A stretch of DNA of 64,000 bases, from the NCBI RefSeq assembly GCF_001428105.1, contig NZ_LMSJ01000023.1:64147-128146 (forward strand), given 5' to 3'. Origin of the DNA: Paenibacillus sp. Soil766. Lineage in GTDB: Bacteria > Bacillota > Bacilli > Paenibacillales > NBRC-103111. The translations under genes were made by a program, and so were the position numbers. This document shows, one piece after another, positions 60,724 to 64,000 of the stretch. The notes under the pieces were generated by a model. That model did no database searches. It was given only the letters and a program-made list of their open reading frames with translations, and had not been told where the DNA came from. Positions within the stretch are counted from its first letter, which is position 1. Each line of letters opens with the position of its first letter.

Positions 60724-60972
60724 ATGTCCCGATCACAAGCTCAAAAATTGCGTCAACGTCAAATCCGTGAAGGCAAGATAGATCCCCAAATTCAGCGATT
60801 GCACTGGCACGGTACCAATCCAGTAACCAGAACAACACCGACTCGAATAGAACTTCAGTACAAACAACAGAATAAACACAAATCAAGGAATTTGAACCAT
60901 ACTGATAACCATGGCGATAATTCCTTTTCTCATTCTTGGCCTTCAATTTCCCGAATGGAAATCCCTTGTTGA
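60724..60972 (+). CDS. Small basic protein (YqkK-like)
   Basis: An 82-residue basic protein starting MSRSQAQKLRQRQIREGKID, which resembles the start of small Bacillales proteins such as YqkK, with an Asn/His-rich tail (NLNHTDNHGDN). AGAGGA lies 6 bp before ATG 60724. The last 43 bp overlap the end of the converging gene at 60930-61187, so the true stop or function of the tail is uncertain. Confidence 0.55.
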   Translation: MSRSQAQKLRQRQIREGKIDPQIQRLHWHGTNPVTRTTPTRIELQYKQQNKHKSRNLNHTDNHGDNSFSHSWPSISRMEIPC

Positions 60973-61187
60973 GCCGCGTAATGAATCATTTCTTCTTTCT
61001 CTGATGGGCGAAAATGATACTTGCAATCAAACCCATTGAAGAATAACTGCCACTGTTTAACGCCACCTTGTTCATCAACCTCAAGCTCAGCTACATATAA
61101 AGAATCAGGCTCATCCTCGAACTGCAAACCGATGTGAATGAACGTCTGACCCTCCGAATATTCCTGTTCACAATAGTCCATGATCAT
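60930..61187 (-). CDS. Small uncharacterised acidic protein
   Basis: An 85-residue protein with beta-strand-like sequence (FIHIGLQFEDE, SLYVAELEVD, WQLFFNGFDCKYHF) and an acidic C-terminus. No known domain. ATG 61187 has GGAGG 10 bp upstream; a second ATG two codons on is possible. It converges on the 60724 gene with overlapping ends. Confidence 0.65.
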   Translation of the reverse strand: MIMDYCEQEYSEGQTFIHIGLQFEDEPDSLYVAELEVDEQGGVKQWQLFFNGFDCKYHFRPSEKEEMIHYAAQQGISIREIEGQE

Positions 61188-61331
61188 GTCCAGATGACCT
61201 CCTATTGAATAAAATCTTTTTTATTTATATAATATACTAATGCAACTGAGCAAACAAAGAGAAAAGCATGTTAATTTATGAATTTGCGATGTAGAATGTC
61301 TTGCTGAGCAAACTCTTGGGAGGAAATACAT

Positions 61332-61598
61332 ATGGCCTACGATCCGCAGGTAGTTGATGCAACAATAGTGAGTGATAATAAAAAGAATGGACTTTTCGAG
61401 GTTGTTGTTTCCTTGAAGGACCGTAACAAATGTCGTCTTTTCTTTGAAAGAGATGCTGAAACTGGCATCGGCCGCGTAACGGATTTGAACCGTTTGATGA
61501 AAGAACCTTGCCCAATCTGCCGTAAGGATTACTTGTGTAACTGTCTGGATCGCTATAAGCATTCCATCGCTGATCAAGCCTTAACTTTCATTAAGTAA
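61332..61598 (+). CDS. Small Cys-cluster protein
   Basis: An 88-residue protein with a beta-rich N-terminal part (VVDATIVSDNKKNGLFEVVV) and a C-terminal Cys cluster CPICRKDYLCNC (C-x2-C-x5-C-x-C) suited for zinc. No known family recognised. GGGAGG lies 8 bp before ATG 61332 and a terminator follows the stop. Strong expression signals suggest a real gene. Confidence 0.75.
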   Translation: MAYDPQVVDATIVSDNKKNGLFEVVVSLKDRNKCRLFFERDAETGIGRVTDLNRLMKEPCPICRKDYLCNCLDRYKHSIADQALTFIK

Positions 61599-61616
61599 TT
61601 CGCATGAACATGCAGA

Positions 61617-61645
61617 ACCCCTTAGCCGCATTGGCTAGGGGGTTT
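61617..61645 (+). terminator. Terminator of the Cys-cluster gene
   Basis: Stem ACCCCTtAGCC/GGCTAGGGGGT followed by TTCTTG; 20 bp after the stop. Confidence 0.75.
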
Positions 61646-61660
61646 CTTGTATGACATGAA

Positions 61661-61891
61661 TTATTCGTAGATAACACGGTAGAGACCCTCTAGTAAACTC
61701 TGGTAATTTCTCGGATCATACGTAATCTCTGTAAAGGATACTTGAATAACCTTATTACTGGTCTTCACAATAAAAAAACTATCCGAGCTATTCTCAGCAT
61801 CAATATACGTATAGCATACCAACTGACTACTACCTGTCTGTTTTCGCAGAAATGCCGTCGCTTCTTCACTCTCATTCGCGAACTTAGGCAT
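61661..61891 (-). CDS. Small uncharacterised protein
   Basis: A 76-residue soluble protein with strand-forming pieces (QLVCYTYID, SFFIVKTSNKVIQVSF) and no known motif. ATG 61891 has AAGGCGGTGG upstream. It lies 30 bp downstream of the next membrane-protein gene on the same strand and may be co-transcribed. Confidence 0.6.
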   Translation of the reverse strand: MPKFANESEEATAFLRKQTGSSQLVCYTYIDAENSSDSFFIVKTSNKVIQVSFTEITYDPRNYQSLLEGLYRVIYE

Positions 61892-61922
61892 ACGTCCACC
61901 GCCTTCTAAGCCAACCCAATAA

Positions 61923-62348
61923 TCATGACTGTGATGTCTTTTTTCTCTTCAATGCAAGATATCCACCTAGGAGTGACACGGGTACAATGGCCACTAGTCC
62001 AATCAATTCGTACCACAGCGGGATCAGATCCTGCGTTAATATCGAATCAAACCCAATCCCTGCGCCGATAACCCCAATAATCGCTGCGTTGAATAGTTCT
62101 CCTCGTTTGGCAACCTTCGCTGTGAAGTAGCTACCTAGAAACGTCCAGAACAAGCCAACGACCAGAAATAATAGTAAAAGACCTGCATTTGAATAAATCG
62201 CATTTACATCTTGATCTTCCATCGGGCTGTTAGCAAAATATAGACTACCAATCACCCCTGACGATAACATCGTCCCGATATTATCAATCGCTATTCCTAG
62301 CACAACGGCTAGAAAATGAAATTTTCGTACACTTTTTTGTTCCGACAT
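61923..62348 (-). CDS. Four-helix membrane protein of unknown function
   Basis: A 141-residue protein with four predicted membrane helices (about 11-32, 57-76, 85-104, 112-131) and short loops; the last helix is followed by a basic tail LKRKKTSQS. No family recognised. ATG 62348 is preferred over an upstream in-frame start; GAAGAAGAG is the only ribosome-like site. Glycine-rich helices (IGVIGAGIGF) suggest close packing. Confidence 0.65.
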   Translation of the reverse strand: MSEQKSVRKFHFLAVVLGIAIDNIGTMLSSGVIGSLYFANSPMEDQDVNAIYSNAGLLLLFLVVGLFWTFLGSYFTAKVAKRGELFNAAIIGVIGAGIGFDSILTQDLIPLWYELIGLVAIVPVSLLGGYLALKRKKTSQS

Positions 62349-62446
62349 AGACTCTTCTTCTCTCCTGCTCACATCTGACTATTAACCTAACCATAATACC
62401 ATGTGACATCGCTAGTAGCTAGTTCAGATCGAACTATAACCCTGTA

Positions 62447-63547
62447 CTATGCCTGTACCCACCAATTCGCTTGCGGATAGGACTGCACTTCGGAGCCCTT
62501 AATAATTATGGTTTGTCCGATAGGTGGAGTGATCATTTTAACTCCTTTGGCCGCAGCAGCCTTCGCGGCGCGTGACACAGGATCATTCCAAGCATGTATG
62601 GCCAATGTGAAGGCACCCCAATGGATCGGCAGCATAACCTTCCCTCTCACGTCCAAATGTGCTTGAACGGTTTCTTCCGGCATTAAGTGAATATCCGCCC
62701 AACGCTCATCATATTGCCCACATTCCATCAATGTCAGATCGAAAGGACCATATTTATCACCAATTTGCTTAAAATGAGGTGTATACCCACTGTCCCCGCT
62801 AAAGAATATACTTGAACTCTTTCCTTTGATCACCCAGGAACACCATAAGGTCGCCCCACGATCATTCGTACTGCGTCCAGAGAAATGATTGGCAGGCGTA
62901 CAAGCCAGTTCCAGCCCTTCGAACGCCATTTCCTCCCACCAATCATGCTCCTCAATTGTGGCTGCTGGAACTCCCCAGCGGATTAAATGAGCACTTACAC
63001 CTAGTGGGACAATAAACCGTTTCACTTTATGTTTAATTTTCATAATCGAGCCATAATCCAAATGATCGTAATGATCATGTGATAAAATGACGGCATCAAT
63101 CTGCGGGAGTTCTGCAATCTCAAATGGAATTCCGCCGCTGTATCTGTTTTTCCCCACCCATGGAAATGGCGAAGGCGTTCTTCCAAACATCGGATCAAGG
63201 AGCAAGACTTTCCCATCGATTGTTAGCAAGCTAGCCGAGTGCCCGAACCATGTAACAGTTGTATCGCCATTCACACTAAACTGTGGTTTCTCCATCGGCA
63301 AAAGGGACTTGGGACGCCGGTGAGGGCTGCCTTTGATCATATCACGCAAGATCCCGAGCGTTGTGCTGAAGCTCATATTCATCATTGCTGGGACTGGATT
63401 CTCGAACTTGTTGTGCGCATATTGTGGAGACTGTCCAAACCTCAATATTTCAGACTCAGATGGTCTACGGCCGAATACCGGATACAATTTCATAAAAAGA
63501 ACATACGCGCCAATCAAAATCACAATGATCACTACGGTCAATAACAT
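62447..63547 (-). CDS. MBL-fold metallo-hydrolase with membrane anchor
   Basis: A 366-residue protein with an N-terminal membrane helix (about 2-20) and a metallo-beta-lactamase fold of the UlaG/NAPE-PLD-like group: AVILSHDHYDHLDYGSI (HxHxDH), TPANHFSGRS (metal His), FFSGDSGYTPHF (Asp), and the last ligand His in LPIHWGAFTL. Likely phosphodiesterase or lactonase; substrate unknown. Start ATG 63547 is set by GGAGG 8 bp upstream. Confidence 0.88.
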   Translation of the reverse strand: MLLTVVIIVILIGAYVLFMKLYPVFGRRPSESEILRFGQSPQYAHNKFENPVPAMMNMSFSTTLGILRDMIKGSPHRRPKSLLPMEKPQFSVNGDTTVTWFGHSASLLTIDGKVLLLDPMFGRTPSPFPWVGKNRYSGGIPFEIAELPQIDAVILSHDHYDHLDYGSIMKIKHKVKRFIVPLGVSAHLIRWGVPAATIEEHDWWEEMAFEGLELACTPANHFSGRSTNDRGATLWCSWVIKGKSSSIFFSGDSGYTPHFKQIGDKYGPFDLTLMECGQYDERWADIHLMPEETVQAHLDVRGKVMLPIHWGAFTLAIHAWNDPVSRAAKAAAAKGVKMITPPIGQTIIIKGSEVQSYPQANWWVQA

Positions 63548-63719
63548 TCTCGCTGCCTCCATACTTCTAATTCCGCTTACACCTTTCTCCTGTTACAAAG
63601 AATAAGCTATGGTGTAATAACGTACCAACGTATCCCTTGGTTCCAAGTTTTCAGTCCCCCCTCTAACTCCAAATTTATTTCAGAGGACAGGGACATTAGC
63701 ACAATCAGTCGTTTCGCCC

Positions 63720-63748
63720 AAACATTCCTCAGAAATAGTCATAAGCTA
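63720..63748 (+). promoter_or_regulatory. Candidate sigma-K promoter of the YjcZ-like gene
   Basis: AC (63722-63723) and CATAAGCTA (63740-63748, fits CATANNNTA) are 16 bp apart, 43 bp before the ATG. This fits a late mother-cell gene. Confidence 0.45.
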
Positions 63749-63790
63749 TCTCGAAACACAAACCAAATATCCCATTGGAGGTTGATTCGA

Positions 63791-63886
63791 ATGAGTTGTG
63801 GAACTGGCGGATATGGTACTTCTGCAGCAGCTGTTTTGGTACTTTTCATCTTATTGGTTATTATCACTAGCGCATTTGTTTGGTAA
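63791..63886 (+). CDS. YjcZ-family sporulation mini-protein
   Basis: A 31-residue protein reading MSCGTGGYGTSAAAVLVLFI then LLVIITSAFVW; found by inspection. A Gly/Cys/Tyr-rich N-terminus followed by one hydrophobic helix is the layout of YjcZ-type sporulation proteins. GGAGG lies 9 bp upstream of ATG 63791, a sigma-K-like promoter is upstream and a terminator follows. Confidence 0.8.
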   Translation: MSCGTGGYGTSAAAVLVLFILLVIITSAFVW

Positions 63887-63906
63887 TTCAAAACTAATAC
63901 AGAAGG

Positions 63907-63935
63907 ACTACCTAGATTGTCTAGGTAGTTTTTCT
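63907..63935 (+). terminator. Terminator of the YjcZ-like gene
   Basis: Stem ACTACCTAGA/TCTAGGTAGT followed by TTTTC, 20 bp after the stop. Confidence 0.88.
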
Positions 63936-63972
63936 GCTTCCCATCTCATTCATGCAACTTCAAAAATGAAAT

Positions 63973-63999
63973 TAAAAAGAACGCTCTGACTCGAGCGTC
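63973..63999 (-). terminator. Terminator of a gene beyond the window
   Basis: Minus-strand stem ACGCTC/GAGCGT followed by TCTTTTT; likely ends a minus-strand gene to the right of the window. Confidence 0.6.
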
Positions 64000-64000
64000 C

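Noticed and set aside
1..64000. tRNA, rRNA, CRISPR, prophage or insertion-sequence features
   Set aside because: Looked for on both strands; none had supporting sequence apart from the single gene relic at 3.3-3.6 kb.

Overview
The window looks like a chromosomal core segment of a Gram-positive endospore former, most likely a Paenibacillus or close relative. The case rests on sporulation genes (spoIIA operon, spoVA genes, spmAB, gerW, spoIIM, ypeB), strong AGGAGG-type ribosome sites, frequent GTG/TTG starts, and gene order that follows Bacillus subtilis over long stretches but with Paenibacillus-type differences. Almost all genes lie on the minus strand. No rRNA, tRNA, CRISPR array, prophage or intact insertion sequence was seen.

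Layout. 0-6 kb: cmk, ypfB, ypfA (PilZ), ypeB, a broken gene relic where B. subtilis has sleB, a zinc-ribbon protein, prsW, mecA. 6-9.5 kb: a lipoprotein polysaccharide deacetylase, a CPBP protease pair, a membrane-anchored unknown and a rhodanese. 9.6-11.8 kb: sigma-A promoter, T-box leader and serA, followed by a short repeat and two terminators. 11.8-18.7 kb: resABCDE (cytochrome c maturation and redox two-component system) and rluB. 18.8-21.2 kb: dacB-spmA-spmB. 21.4-23 kb: a divergent short-chain dehydrogenase/TetR cassette that interrupts the usual order. 23-30.1 kb: gerW, a DUF2953 gene, scpA/scpB, an M50-like protease with an altered active site, and ribDE-ribBA-ribH behind an FMN riboswitch. 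30.6-37 kb: an unknown exported protein, ppiB, lysA and spoVAA-AB-AF. 37-49.2 kb: DUF378, sigF-spoIIAB-spoIIAA, dacF, pdp, a CuA-like protein, a YvyF-like protein, two purine nucleoside phosphorylases, drm, xerD, yqzK, ald, fur. 49.2-58.8 kb: spoIIM, an EndoQ-like PHP protein, nudF, mciZ, a PepT-like peptidase, a 34-residue Prli42-like miniprotein, bkdB-bkdAB-bkdAA-lpdV and a DUF2627 gene. 58.8-64 kb: a SteA-like protein, a run of small uncharacterised genes, an MBL-fold hydrolase and a YjcZ-type mini-protein.

How it works together. Much of the window serves sporulation: sigma-F and its control (38-39 kb, with a good sigma-H promoter match), PG carboxypeptidases for forespore and mother cell, SpoVA proteins (a sigma-G-like promoter), GerW, YpeB, MciZ. 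A second theme is respiration (ResABCDE, Fur, CuA-like protein) and branched-chain keto-acid oxidation. A third is nucleoside salvage (pdp, two PNPs, phosphopentomutase). RNA switches control serine and riboflavin synthesis.

I did not find a clear new multi-gene system. The strongest unusual items are a frameshifted relic at the sleB position, a 71-bp intergenic repeat present twice, an M50-like protease with HDxxH in place of HExxH, an orphan CuA-site protein, an operator/promoter overlap in the TetR-SDR cassette, a palindrome just upstream of the FMN riboswitch, and several genes too short to be found easily (mciZ, Prli42-like, YjcZ-like).
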